Assembly (NCBI RefSeq): GCF_008329965.1 | Contig: NZ_CP036150.1 | Coordinates: 1,922,001 to 1,986,000, forward strand | From: Oceanispirochaeta crateris | GTDB lineage: Bacteria > Spirochaetota > Spirochaetia > DSM-2461 | DNA length: 64,000 nt | Reading direction: 5' to 3' | Program-made: the position numbers and the translations under genes | In this document: one piece after another, positions 44,680-53,353 of the stretch | How the letters are laid out: each line of letters begins with the position of its first letter | How positions within the stretch are numbered: position 1 is the first letter of the stretch | Notes under the pieces: generated by a model | What the model was told of the DNA's origin: nothing | Databases searched by the model: none | What the model saw: only the letters and a program-made list of their open reading frames with translations

Positions 44680-46066
44680 TTTTATTTTTCCTTAATCCTG
44701 CAAAAACAGAGATGATGGCGGCACTTGAAAGAGCCAGAAGAAATGAAATAAACATATCCGCTGGCAAACCGGACCAGGAACTGAAATCGGGTCCAGGGAA
44801 AAATGGGGCTCCCAGAATGATAGCCGTAAAACCGGCCAGCATGGACTGTCCTCCACTTATATTCTTATTGAAAAGGCCGTATAAAAGCGGAAAGGCAAAG
44901 GCGGAGCAGATCAAGTCGGCCAGCAGGAATAAGTAGAGAACCGACCCTCCCCGGCTACCGAAAAAGACAGCGATGCTGCCAATAAGAACTGTCAAAAATT
45001 GGGCTCTGAGCAACTGATGAGGACTTTCTTTTTCAATCCCCTTCCAGGAAACAATGGTACTGACAATACCATTTAAGAGGGTATCGATGCTGCTGAGAAC
45101 AAGCAGAAAGGCCAAAAGTACTAAGATGACCGTAAAAAGAGGAGAAAGCAGGGAGAGCAGGCTGAACACGGCCAAAGAGGGTTCTGCAGGATTCAATGTC
45201 CCAGCGCTACGGGCAAAGATTCCAAAAAATCCTGCTAGAAGAACGAGGGGGATGATGATAATTCCACCCAGCAAAAAGGCATTTTTCTGAGATTGGTTCT
45301 CTTTTACCGTATAGATCCTCTGCCAGAATCCCTGATGAAAGAGATTGCTGCAGGTGACTCCTAGAAACAGAACAATTCCGAATTTCCATCCGGGGATAAA
45401 GGTAAAGGAGAGAAGCTCCGGCGCAGCCGCATGAATCTGATCTCCCAGAGACCCGTTCTTCATAGAAAGTTCGTATACTACAGCTGTAGCAAGAGCTAAA
45501 AGAAGTGGCACCAGCACATAAAGCTGGATTTTGTCTGTTTTTATAGAAGCACCCAACCCACCTCTAAACACATAGGCAAAGACCAGAAGCATAATGAGAC
45601 TGCAGCTGATCAAAAGAGGAATACGAAAGGCGAATTCCATGACCTGTCCGATGGCTGTCAGTTCGGCACTTAAAAAAGTCCCCATGTAGAACAGCATGAT
45701 AATGCTGGCCATAAAGGCTGTTTTTCTTCCATACCGAGAGGCAATATAGTCACTAAATCCATACCCCCGGGGGAGGAGATTAAGCAGGACCGGACCGAAA
45801 AAAGCCAGTAAGAAAAGCGGCATGGCCTGCCCGAAGGCATACCCGATCAGTCCACTGATTCCCGCCCAGGTTCCGGTCTCCGCCGGACTGAACAGAATCC
45901 ATCCACCCAGCACCGAAGCTGCCAGACTAAAACCCGCCACAAGGGAGCTGCTCTTACCTCTATGGGTAATATAGTCATCCAGAGTCTCCGGTTTCCCCTT
46001 AAAACCCATGATCACAAATAAAGAACTCAGGAGGGCCATCCCCCCCAGGCTTGCTGTTAAAATCAT
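44672..46066 (-). CDS. Sodium:solute symporter, candidate thiamine-precursor (HMP) transporter
   Basis: 464 residues with about 13 TM segments and the SSS-family layout (FSLAASVLGGWILFSPAETGTWAGISGLIGYAFGQA, and SSIDTLLNGIVSTIVSW in TM8). It lies between thiD and thiE in a TPP-riboswitch operon. An SSS protein (ThiV) has been predicted as a hydroxymethylpyrimidine transporter in other thiamine regulons, so HMP is a reasonable but unproven substrate; together with ThiW this would supply both thiamine halves. Confidence 0.87.
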   Translation of the reverse strand: MILTASLGGMALLSSLFVIMGFKGKPETLDDYITHRGKSSSLVAGFSLAASVLGGWILFSPAETGTWAGISGLIGYAFGQAMPLFLLAFFGPVLLNLLPRGYGFSDYIASRYGRKTAFMASIIMLFYMGTFLSAELTAIGQVMEFAFRIPLLISCSLIMLLVFAYVFRGGLGASIKTDKIQLYVLVPLLLALATAVVYELSMKNGSLGDQIHAAAPELLSFTFIPGWKFGIVLFLGVTCSNLFHQGFWQRIYTVKENQSQKNAFLLGGIIIIPLVLLAGFFGIFARSAGTLNPAEPSLAVFSLLSLLSPLFTVILVLLAFLLVLSSIDTLLNGIVSTIVSWKGIEKESPHQLLRAQFLTVLIGSIAVFFGSRGGSVLYLFLLADLICSAFAFPLLYGLFNKNISGGQSMLAGFTAIILGAPFFPGPDFSSWSGLPADMFISFLLALSSAAIISVFAGLRKNKNG

Positions 46067-46069
46067 TGT

Positions 46070-46897
46070 CTATCTCCTTATACTTTTTTTAAGATTCCAC
46101 ATGTGATTGACCGGCCCGCGTCCCTGCCCCCAGGACTGATTTTTGCCATGTTCCAACGCGGCACTGATATACTTTTTAGACAGAGAAACGGCTTCATCCA
46201 GGGAGTATCCCAGTGCAAGATGAGATGCGACAGCAGAGCTCAGAGTACAGCCAGTGCCATGGGTATTCCTTGTCTCGACTCTCTCCGATTCAAACCACAG
46301 CAAACGATCTGATCCGGGAACAGCCAAGACATCCGAAGAGGTCCCGCAACCCTGAAGATCCCCACCCTTCACGAGAAAGGGAGAGCCCCATTTGTGGGCC
46401 ATTGCCAGGGCGGATTCTCCCATTGTCTCTTTCGAGCTGTTCTTCTTTCCGCTGATAAGATCGATTTCATGAATATTGGGGGTGATCAGGGAAGCCAGAG
46501 GAAAAAGGAGTGTTTGCAACGATTGTAGAGAATCGGGTTCCAAAAGAACATCACCGCTTGTTGCAACCATTACGGGATCCAAGACAATCCTGACATTTCT
46601 GTCTTTTAAAAAGTGATAAAGCCCCTCGATAAGAGCTTGATCGTGGAGCATGCCGATCTTGACCGTTACAGGAGGAATATCCTCAAAAACAGCATTCAAC
46701 TGCGCCAGAACTACCTCGGTCGACACTGGATACACTCCCTGAACACCCTGAGTATTCTGTGCGGTCAAAGCCGTAATAACTGTCATGCCGTAACAGCCAA
46801 GGGAAGTCATCGTTTTTAGATCTGCCTGAACTCCTGCCCCACCGGAGGAGTCGCTTCCCGCAATAGTCAGAACAGCGGGATGGAGAAAATGAGTCAA
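46070..46897 (-). CDS. thiD: Hydroxymethylpyrimidine/phosphomethylpyrimidine kinase
   Basis: 275 residues, ribokinase fold. Phosphorylates HMP twice to HMP-PP. Motifs: TIAGSDSSGGAGVQADLKT, VKIGMLHD, VLDPVMVATSGD and NTHGTGCTLSSAVASHLALG. It overlaps thiM by 4 bases. Confidence 0.96.
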   Translation of the reverse strand: MTHFLHPAVLTIAGSDSSGGAGVQADLKTMTSLGCYGMTVITALTAQNTQGVQGVYPVSTEVVLAQLNAVFEDIPPVTVKIGMLHDQALIEGLYHFLKDRNVRIVLDPVMVATSGDVLLEPDSLQSLQTLLFPLASLITPNIHEIDLISGKKNSSKETMGESALAMAHKWGSPFLVKGGDLQGCGTSSDVLAVPGSDRLLWFESERVETRNTHGTGCTLSSAVASHLALGYSLDEAVSLSKKYISAALEHGKNQSWGQGRGPVNHMWNLKKSIRR

Positions 46898-47709
46898 AAT
46901 AGAACCTCCTGATCATTTGATTCTTCTGTGATGTTATATATTTGATCGATGAATTTTAATTTGAAATCCGCCGGCCCATTAATCTCTGTGATGCGACTGG
47001 AGCATTCGGACATGAAAGAACAAACTCCGGCGGCGGCATCTGCCGAAAAGTCATGAGTATGGAACTCAGAACAGCAGGATAGAAAGGCCGCCATCAGGGC
47101 CGAACTGACACATCCGAATCCGCTGATCCGGGACATGAGGGCATGCCCTCCCCGGAGGATAGAACTGGACTGTCCTAGGATGTAATTTTCTGGACCGCTG
47201 ATACACAGGGCGGATGCAAATGAGCGAAGTCCCCGGGTTATACCGGCAACGTCTTCTGCGTTATGGATGCTGTCGATGCTACCGCCATGGCTTTTTCCGT
47301 CGGCTAAACAGTATATCTCCGAAGCGTTGCCCCTGATGATTCTGGGGACAAGATTATCAGGATCTTCTTCTTTGAGAATTGATAAAAGTTGGAAGGCAAT
47401 ATCCTGCCTTAACGGGGAGCTTCCCACACCGGGAAAGTCCAGGACCAGGGGGATTTTATTCCTTAAAGCACTCCTCAAAGAAAGGTTGTAACTCTCCTGG
47501 ATATGCCTGTGAGGCGTCCCGGTATTGATGCACAACCCGTCAGACTGGATGGTCACGCCAGCGGTTTCCCGGGCATCAAAGGCCATAATCGGTTTACAGC
47601 CCAGTGCCAGCAGAGCATCAGCAACGAAAAGGTTGGTCACATTATTCATCAAAACATGAATAATTGGTCTAGACTGGTTAATCGCTTTTAAAAAGGTTTT
47701 ATACACCAT
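46894..47709 (-). CDS. thiM: Hydroxyethylthiazole kinase
   Basis: 271 residues. Phosphorylates hydroxyethylthiazole for thiamine salvage. Motifs: HVLMNNVTNLFVADALLALGCKPIMA, VLDFPGVGSSPLR and IIRGNASEI. The catalytic region corresponding to GTGC in typical ThiM is GFGCVSSALMAAF here, a Thr-to-Phe change at a conserved position. Start ATG 47709; a GTG one codon later has better spacing from GGAG. First gene after the TPP riboswitch. No thiC, thiG or thiH is present, so the operon is salvage-only. Confidence 0.92.
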   Translation of the reverse strand: MVYKTFLKAINQSRPIIHVLMNNVTNLFVADALLALGCKPIMAFDARETAGVTIQSDGLCINTGTPHRHIQESYNLSLRSALRNKIPLVLDFPGVGSSPLRQDIAFQLLSILKEEDPDNLVPRIIRGNASEIYCLADGKSHGGSIDSIHNAEDVAGITRGLRSFASALCISGPENYILGQSSSILRGGHALMSRISGFGCVSSALMAAFLSCCSEFHTHDFSADAAAGVCSFMSECSSRITEINGPADFKLKFIDQIYNITEESNDQEVLF

Positions 47710-47802
47710 GGTCTCCAGTCATCAGGAGGAGTTTACCGGCGTATGTTCAGACACGTTCTTCCCGAAAGCGGGAAATCACAGACTTGAAAAGAAGGGTTCC
47801 GA

Positions 47803-47884
47803 CGCATACTTCCTTCGCTGTTATTACACAGATCAGGTTCAAAGGGTTTGATCTCAGCCTGTATTTTACAAGCACCCCTGATGA
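47803..47884 (-). promoter_or_regulatory. TPP riboswitch (thi-box)
   Basis: On the minus strand the thi-box elements appear in order: CAGGGGTGC, GCTGAGATCAAACCC, TTTGAACCTGATC, GTAATAACAGCGAAGGAA. This is the conserved core of the thiamine pyrophosphate aptamer. Downstream are a TTCCCG/CGGGAA hairpin (47759-47774) and CTCC/GGAG pairing around the thiM ribosome binding site, suggesting control at translation start rather than by a classic terminator. Confidence 0.96.
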
Positions 47885-47892
47885 ATGATTAA

Positions 47893-47922
47893 TTGATACC
47901 ACAGGAATCATTTTATTGTCAA
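47893..47922 (-). promoter_or_regulatory. Predicted promoter of the thiamine salvage operon
   Basis: Minus strand TTGACA (47917-47922), 18-base spacer, TATCAA (47893-47898). Transcription would start at about 47886, exactly at the riboswitch 5' end. Confidence 0.7.
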
Positions 47923-48362
47923 AGGGTGTCCATATGTTTTAATGGTTTAAAACATTTATTCATTATCACCAGTCCTTATTTCATCAAAATCAATCAATAA
48001 AAGGCTGCATTTAAATTCTATTATATTCTTACATATGAATATTTTATGTAGATTTAAAATATCTTGTTGATCCCAATTTCGAACAGGACGAAAATCTCTT
48101 TTTACACTTTACAAAATAATATTTTTATCAACAGAGCCATTTTAAATTTGAAGGATACTCCGGTAACTTTAAATAATATCCCCTTGCTAAACCCCGGAAA
48201 AGATTGAGACAAAACCTACCTAAACCCTTGAGATTCTCCCAAAGAATAGATTTTCACACCCCTTATGTACCCGTAAAAACAAGGGCATGGACTGGATGAA
48301 AACAGGCAAACCCTCCAACTGGTGATAAAGCATATAATTTGTTCATTTAAGGTCCCAATAAT
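47923..48362. other. AT-rich intergenic stretch without recognised gene
   Basis: About 440 bases between the divergent thiamine and GH88 promoters. Very AT-rich in the first half. I found no ORF with a ribosome binding site, no tRNA and no strong hairpin. Confidence 0.6.
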
Positions 48363-48401
48363 TTGACAATTTAATCTCCATTGCTTAGAGTTGCATGCAA
48401 C
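48363..48401 (+). promoter_or_regulatory. Promoter and palindromic operator of the GH88 operon
   Basis: TTGACA (48363-48368), 17-base spacer, TAGAGT (48386-48391). The perfect palindrome GTTGCATGCAAC (48390-48401) overlaps the end of the -10 box and +1, an ideal repressor position. It differs from the operators at 54650 and 54826, so a second regulator is implied. Confidence 0.7.
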
Positions 48402-48430
48402 AACACAAGAAAAAAATGGAGTAACGGATT

Positions 48431-49822
48431 ATGATTAAGATCACACAGGAGAAAGATCTAAAAGGATTCATTCTCCCCTTGAACAGATTCTTTGATCTGG
48501 CAGTTCAAAAGGTAGAACTGATCCAAAAAAATTGGGATGAAGATCAGGGAGCTCCCGTATTCACAATCAATGGAAAATACAGTTCCAGAGGCTGGACAGA
48601 ATGGACTCAGGGCTTCATGTATGGCAATGCCCTCCTCGCTTTTGAAGCGACAGGGAACCAGGAATGCCTCCATTGGGGACGGGAAAAAACAGTGGAGAAA
48701 ATGGCCCCTCACCTCTCCCATTTTGGAGTTCATGACCATGGGTTTAACAACATAAGCAGCTATGGCAACTTACTGCGTTTCATGAAAAATGGAGAGATTG
48801 AAGCCAATGAGTGGGAAAAGAATTATTACATACTGGCATTGAAACTGAGCGGAGCTGTTCAGGCAAAACGGTTTACATATTTACCGGGTCAGTTGGGCTA
48901 TGTGACCTCATTCAACGGGGCTCACAGCCTTTTTGCCGATACAATCCGCTCCATGCGCATACTGGCATTATCCCATCAGCTGGGTCATTTTTTATGGTCC
49001 GAACAGGATGAGAAAACGAGCCTCCTCAAGCTGCTTTTAAGTCATGCAGAAACAACAGCCCGGTACAATGTCTATTTTGGAGAAGGAAGAGATACCTGGG
49101 ATGAAAGAGGAAGAGTGGCTCATGAGAGTATCTTCAATGTGAATAGTGGCTCCTACCGTTGTCCTGCTTCCCAGCAGGGATACTCACCCTTTACGACATG
49201 GACCAGGGGACAGGCCTGGATTCTCACAGGGTTCGCTGAGCAGCTGGAGTTTATATCCACCCTGGATGAAAGTGAAATAAGCAATTTAAACCTGCCCTAT
49301 TACCCTGATAAAAAGACAGTTCTCCGACGATTTAAGGAAGTGGCCGAGGCCGTGGCTGATCATATCATAGAAAACAGTCCCACTGACGGAATCCCCTACT
49401 GGGATACAGGGGCGCCGCAGCTCCATAAAATAAAGAACTATAAAGAAAAACCAGCCGATCCTTACAATGGGTATGAACCTGTAGACTCATCGTCGGCGGC
49501 TATTTCGGTCCAGGGACTCTTTCGCTTAGCCTCCTATTTGAAAGAAACAGATCCAGAGAAATCACTTCGCTACAGCGGTGCTGCAACGACCATGATGAAA
49601 ACTCTATTGAGTGATGAATATCTCAGCCTGAAAAAAGATCATCAGGGACTCCTCTTGCACAGCATCTATCATCAACCCAACGGATGGGATCATGTGGCAC
49701 AAGGACAGGCTATCTCCAACGGAGAAAGCTGTATGTGGGGTGATTACCACCTCCTGGAAGCTGCAGTTTATCTCCAGAAAATGGCAATTGGAAAGGCCGT
49801 TCCTGAATTCTTTAATATTTAA
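48431..49822 (+). CDS. Glycoside hydrolase family 88-like (unsaturated glucuronyl hydrolase)
   Basis: 463 residues, (alpha/alpha)6 barrel. GH88 enzymes hydrate the double bond of unsaturated uronic acids left by polysaccharide lyases. The two catalytic Asp positions appear as HDHGF (Asp102) and LFADTIRSM (Asp170), and the TTWTRGQAWILTGFA motif is typical. There is no signal peptide, so it acts in the cytoplasm on imported oligosaccharides. No polysaccharide lyase is in the window. First gene of an operon with a TIM-barrel protein and a Gfo/Idh dehydrogenase. Confidence 0.9.
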   Translation: MIKITQEKDLKGFILPLNRFFDLAVQKVELIQKNWDEDQGAPVFTINGKYSSRGWTEWTQGFMYGNALLAFEATGNQECLHWGREKTVEKMAPHLSHFGVHDHGFNNISSYGNLLRFMKNGEIEANEWEKNYYILALKLSGAVQAKRFTYLPGQLGYVTSFNGAHSLFADTIRSMRILALSHQLGHFLWSEQDEKTSLLKLLLSHAETTARYNVYFGEGRDTWDERGRVAHESIFNVNSGSYRCPASQQGYSPFTTWTRGQAWILTGFAEQLEFISTLDESEISNLNLPYYPDKKTVLRRFKEVAEAVADHIIENSPTDGIPYWDTGAPQLHKIKNYKEKPADPYNGYEPVDSSSAAISVQGLFRLASYLKETDPEKSLRYSGAATTMMKTLLSDEYLSLKKDHQGLLLHSIYHQPNGWDHVAQGQAISNGESCMWGDYHLLEAAVYLQKMAIGKAVPEFFNI

Positions 49823-49835
49823 TTGAGGATAGACA

Positions 49836-50663
49836 ATGAATGATTTAACAGATTTAGAAAAATTATGCATTCACACGATAACAACCAAACCCTGGACCAT
49901 TGAGGAGTCAATTGAACACTATGCCAGGGCGGGAGTTCAGGGCATCACACTCTGGCGGGATGCCCTTGAAAATCGTAACAGACAGACCATTAGAAAAAGA
50001 ATACAAGATGCCGGACTGAACATAGTCAGCATGTGCCGCGGCGGATTCTTCCCTGGAGATACAGCAGAGAAAAGAGAGCTTGCCATTGAAGATAATCTGA
50101 GGCTCATAGATGAAGCGGCTGATGTGGGTGCACCTCATATCGTCCTTGTATGCGGATCAGAACCAAATATCTCCCTTGAAGAATCAAGGCAGCAAATCAT
50201 GGAGGGGATATCCCGCATCTATGGTCATGCCCGGGAGAAAGGGGTGAAGCTGGCGATTGAACCCCTGCACCCCATGTATGCCGACAGCAGATCGGCGGTG
50301 AACACTATGGAACAAGCCAATGATATGTGCGAAACCCTCTGCCTGAAGAATGTAGGAATTGCCGTGGATATATACCATCTCTGGTGGGACCCCCATCTTC
50401 AGGAAGAGATAAAGAGGGCCGGAAAATCGGACAATATAATGGCCTTTCATACCTGTGACTGGAAAAACCCTACAACTGACTTCCTATTGGACAGAGGGCT
50501 CATGGGAGAAGGAATTGCTCCCATCAGAGAAATACGGTCCTGGGTAGAAAATGGGGGATTCAAGGGATATGTAGAGGTAGAAATTTTTTCTGAACTCCAC
50601 TGGAAAAAAGATCAGAAAACTTTTTTAGAAGAAATCATACAAGCATACAAAGACTTTGCCTGA
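49836..50663 (+). CDS. Sugar phosphate isomerase/epimerase-like TIM-barrel protein
   Basis: 275 residues of the AP-endonuclease-2/xylose-isomerase-like barrel family. Metal ligands are suggested by VKLAIEPLHP, VGIAVDIYHLWWD and AFHTCDWKNP, with a final Glu in GYVEVEIFS. Members include inosose dehydratases, ketose 3-epimerases and 3-keto-glycoside-processing enzymes; its position between a GH88 and a Gfo/Idh dehydrogenase suits an oxidised sugar or uronate intermediate. Starts 14 bases after the GH88 stop. Confidence 0.87.
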   Translation: MNDLTDLEKLCIHTITTKPWTIEESIEHYARAGVQGITLWRDALENRNRQTIRKRIQDAGLNIVSMCRGGFFPGDTAEKRELAIEDNLRLIDEAADVGAPHIVLVCGSEPNISLEESRQQIMEGISRIYGHAREKGVKLAIEPLHPMYADSRSAVNTMEQANDMCETLCLKNVGIAVDIYHLWWDPHLQEEIKRAGKSDNIMAFHTCDWKNPTTDFLLDRGLMGEGIAPIREIRSWVENGGFKGYVEVEIFSELHWKKDQKTFLEEIIQAYKDFA

Positions 50664-50725
50664 ACCTTTGGCGAGAGAAGACTCTAGCCGAAGAAAGAAT
50701 GCAGAAAGACAGGAAGGAGAAGCAT

Positions 50726-51868
50726 ATGAACAAAATTGGTATTATTATGAACGGTGTAACAGGAAGGATGGGAACCAACCAGCATTTGATCAGATCTATA
50801 AAAGCCATCAGGGATGAAGGAGGGATTCTCTTAAAAGACGGGTCCACCCTGATCCCCGACCCCATCTTAATCGGCCGCAACGAAAACAAATTAAAGCGTC
50901 TTGCCGACGAGCATAATATCCCCCGTTACAGCACAGACCTTGATGCCGCCTTGGAGGACTCTTATAACCAGATTTATTTTGACAGTACCCTGACGGAACT
51001 AAGAGCCGGAGGAGTTCGCAAAGCCATAGCGGCAGGGAAAGCGATCTATTGCGAAAAACCCACCTCTGTATCCACAGTAGAAGCAATGGCTCTGTACAAC
51101 GAAGCCACAGAGGCAGGCTTAAAAAATGGTGTGGTCCAGGATAAACTCTGGCTACCCGGATTAATGAAGCTGCAATATCTGATCAATACGGGATTCTTCG
51201 GCAAGATCCACTCCGTCAAAGGCGATTTTGGCTATTGGGTGTTCGATGGCAAAGATCAGCCGGCTCAAAGACCAAGCTGGAACTACAGAAAGGAAGACGG
51301 TGGCGGAATGATGATCGATATGTTCTGCCACTGGCGTTATGTCATCGATAATCTGTTTGGAGAAATTGAGAGCCTTTCATCCACAGGGGCTATTCACATC
51401 CCCGAAAGAGTGGATGAACAGGGCAGGACCTACAAAACAACCGCCGACGATGCGGCTTATGCGACGTTCAAACTAAAAAACGGTACGATTTGCCAGTTTA
51501 ATTCCAGTTGGTGTACACGGGTTCGCAGGGATGATCTGCTGACCATTCAGGTCGATGGTTCCAGAGGATCTGCTGTGGCAGGACTGAGGGACTGTGTCGT
51601 ACAACATGATGCAGAGACTCCCAAACCCGTTTGGAATCCCGATATAGACAGTCCCGTCGATTTTCAAAAGGGATGGACAAAAATGCCCACCAGGGATTCC
51701 TATGAAAATGCCTTTAAAGTCCAGTGGGAAATGTTCTTAAGGCATGTAGTCGAAGACGAACCCTTTAAATGGAGCCTGAAAGAGGGAGCCAAGGGCGTCC
51801 AGCTTGCAGAATTGGGCATTCAATCCTGGGAAGAAAGAAGATGGGTGGATGTGCCCAGCTTAGCCTAA
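50726..51868 (+). CDS. Gfo/Idh/MocA-family NAD(P)-dependent dehydrogenase
   Basis: 380 residues from ATG 50726 (GGAAGGAG about 8 bases upstream; the frame opens at 50699). The N-terminal Rossmann domain is unusual: GIIMNGVTGRMGTNQH instead of the common GxGxxG, which is typical of a subgroup of this family. The catalytic Lys is in CEKPTS. The C-terminal domain has GGGMMIDMFCHWRYVID. Probably oxidises a sugar or uronate hydroxyl. The stop overlaps the convergent aldo/keto reductase by 9 bases. Confidence 0.9.
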   Translation: MNKIGIIMNGVTGRMGTNQHLIRSIKAIRDEGGILLKDGSTLIPDPILIGRNENKLKRLADEHNIPRYSTDLDAALEDSYNQIYFDSTLTELRAGGVRKAIAAGKAIYCEKPTSVSTVEAMALYNEATEAGLKNGVVQDKLWLPGLMKLQYLINTGFFGKIHSVKGDFGYWVFDGKDQPAQRPSWNYRKEDGGGMMIDMFCHWRYVIDNLFGEIESLSSTGAIHIPERVDEQGRTYKTTADDAAYATFKLKNGTICQFNSSWCTRVRRDDLLTIQVDGSRGSAVAGLRDCVVQHDAETPKPVWNPDIDSPVDFQKGWTKMPTRDSYENAFKVQWEMFLRHVVEDEPFKWSLKEGAKGVQLAELGIQSWEERRWVDVPSLA

Positions 51869-52813
51869 GGGAAATAATGCATCCATTTTTTTCATATCCC
51901 CCGGCTCAATTTTAACCCCGGAAGCCTTCACATTGCTCTCCAGCTGTTCCACAGAAGAGGCGCCAACGATCAGTGATGAAATCCCTGGATTCTGCAATAT
52001 CCACGCCAGAGAGAGCTGCCCTACTGTTAGGTCGTACTGACTGGCTATGGGAGCCAGGCGGTCAACCCGGGATAGGAGTTCTTTATCCGAAATAAGATTC
52101 TGCATCGTGCTGTTCAGGCTTTCATCAGCAGCACGGCTTCCGGGGGGAAGGGTTCCTCCCGAGTACTTTCCCGTTAGGATTCCCTGTGCCAGGGGTGAAA
52201 AATTGGCCGTACCCATGCCGTTTTCAAGGCAGGCAGGCAGAATTTCCTTCTCTATATTTCTTTTAACGAGACTGTAATTCGGCTGATTAATCGAAGGCCT
52301 GGACCAGCCCTTCTCAATGCAGAGCCGATTGGCTTCATTGATCTGCTCAGCTGTCCATTCGCTGGTTCCCCAATACAGAATTTTGCCCTGGCGTATTAAG
52401 TCATTAATGGCTTCGAGTGTCTCACTCAGGGGGGATTCAGGATCATAACGGTGACAATAAAAGATATCCAGATAAGAGAGCCTTAACCTTGCTAGGCTGG
52501 CATGAACAGAATCCGTTATATGCTTGCGACTCAACCCTCGGTCTGTGGGAGCGTCGCTCATGGGCCAATAGGCCTTGGATGCAACAATGTACCGGCTGCG
52601 ACTGTAATGATGCAGAATTTCTCCCAAAAGAACTTCTGCTTCACCTCTATTATAGGCATCGGCCGTATCAAAATAATTGATACCCAATTCAAAGGCACGA
52701 TTGATAATTGTTTTTCCATTCTCCAGTTCCACCTGATGGGCAAAGGTCAACCAGGAACCATAGGCTATTTCACTCACCTTGAGACCCGTGTTACCAATTC
52801 TTCTATATTCCAT
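51860..52813 (-). CDS. Aldo/keto reductase (Kv-beta-like family)
   Basis: 317 residues. NADPH-dependent carbonyl reductase with the catalytic tetrad visible: FDTADAYNRGEAE (Asp, Tyr), VASKAYW (Lys) and FYCHRYDP (His). The NADP-binding end includes IVGASSVEQLESN. AAGGAG precedes the ATG at 52813. Its promoter looks like a MerR-controlled one (19-base spacer). It may detoxify aldehydes or reduce a sugar; context gives both options. Confidence 0.93.
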   Translation of the reverse strand: MEYRRIGNTGLKVSEIAYGSWLTFAHQVELENGKTIINRAFELGINYFDTADAYNRGEAEVLLGEILHHYSRSRYIVASKAYWPMSDAPTDRGLSRKHITDSVHASLARLRLSYLDIFYCHRYDPESPLSETLEAINDLIRQGKILYWGTSEWTAEQINEANRLCIEKGWSRPSINQPNYSLVKRNIEKEILPACLENGMGTANFSPLAQGILTGKYSGGTLPPGSRAADESLNSTMQNLISDKELLSRVDRLAPIASQYDLTVGQLSLAWILQNPGISSLIVGASSVEQLESNVKASGVKIEPGDMKKMDALFPLG

Positions 52814-52843
52814 ATGAACTCCTTGATTGCATTCTTCTATTTA

Positions 52844-52874
52844 AGTTTAGGAGATGGTGTTAACTCCAGGTCAA
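52844..52874 (-). promoter_or_regulatory. MerR-type promoter with 19-base spacer for the aldo/keto reductase
   Basis: Minus strand TTGACC (52869-52874), 19-base spacer, TAAACT (52844-52849). The spacer holds CCTGGAGTTAAC followed by an imperfect mirror half ACCATC around the GTTAAC centre. Over-long 19-bp spacers with such a dyad are the hallmark of MerR-family activation (AdhR/NmlR type). Confidence 0.55.
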
Positions 52875-52962
52875 GAAGAATTTGTATTTATTAAACGGTT
52901 CTCATAATGCATAATGAAATAAGGTTCATAAAAATATTTGTTGAAATTAAAGGATGGTCACA

Positions 52963-53337
52963 ATGAAATTCTGCTGGACAACGATACAGGTTTCCAATAT
53001 GGAAAAATCTCTTGCATTTTACACAGAGGTCCTGGGTTTGAAGATCGTTAGAAAAATGAGCCCAAATCCGGATATGGAAATAGCTTTCTTAGCTGAGGGT
53101 GAAACCCAGGTAGAACTGATGTTCAACCGGAAAAATCAGGACATACATTTTGGCAAGGACATATCCATGGGATTCATAGTGGACTCCATCGACGGTTTTA
53201 TGGATGCCATGAAGGATAAGGGTATAGATCTTCTTGAGGGACCTTTCCAGCCAAATCCCTTTATCAAATTTATATACATTCAGGATCCCGATGGAATGAA
53301 GATTCAGTTAGTTGAGAATATTGAGCCTGCGAGTTAA
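52963..53337 (+). CDS. VOC-superfamily (glyoxalase-like) protein
   Basis: 124 residues from ATG 52963; AAAGGA lies 8 bases upstream, while the earlier in-frame ATG at 52954 overlaps it. Single vicinal-oxygen-chelate domain: TTIQVSNMEKSLAFYTEVLGLK, VELMF, and FIYIQDPDGMKIQLVENI. Probable metal-dependent lyase, isomerase or dioxygenase of unknown substrate. It is divergent from the aldo/keto reductase gene. Confidence 0.88.
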   Translation: MKFCWTTIQVSNMEKSLAFYTEVLGLKIVRKMSPNPDMEIAFLAEGETQVELMFNRKNQDIHFGKDISMGFIVDSIDGFMDAMKDKGIDLLEGPFQPNPFIKFIYIQDPDGMKIQLVENIEPAS

Positions 53338-53353
53338 TACCATTGGGATTCTT

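Noticed and set aside
48121-48362. Possible RNA gene between the thiamine and GH88 operons
   Set aside because: I looked for hairpins with T-runs, tRNA arms and ribosome binding sites and found none convincing.
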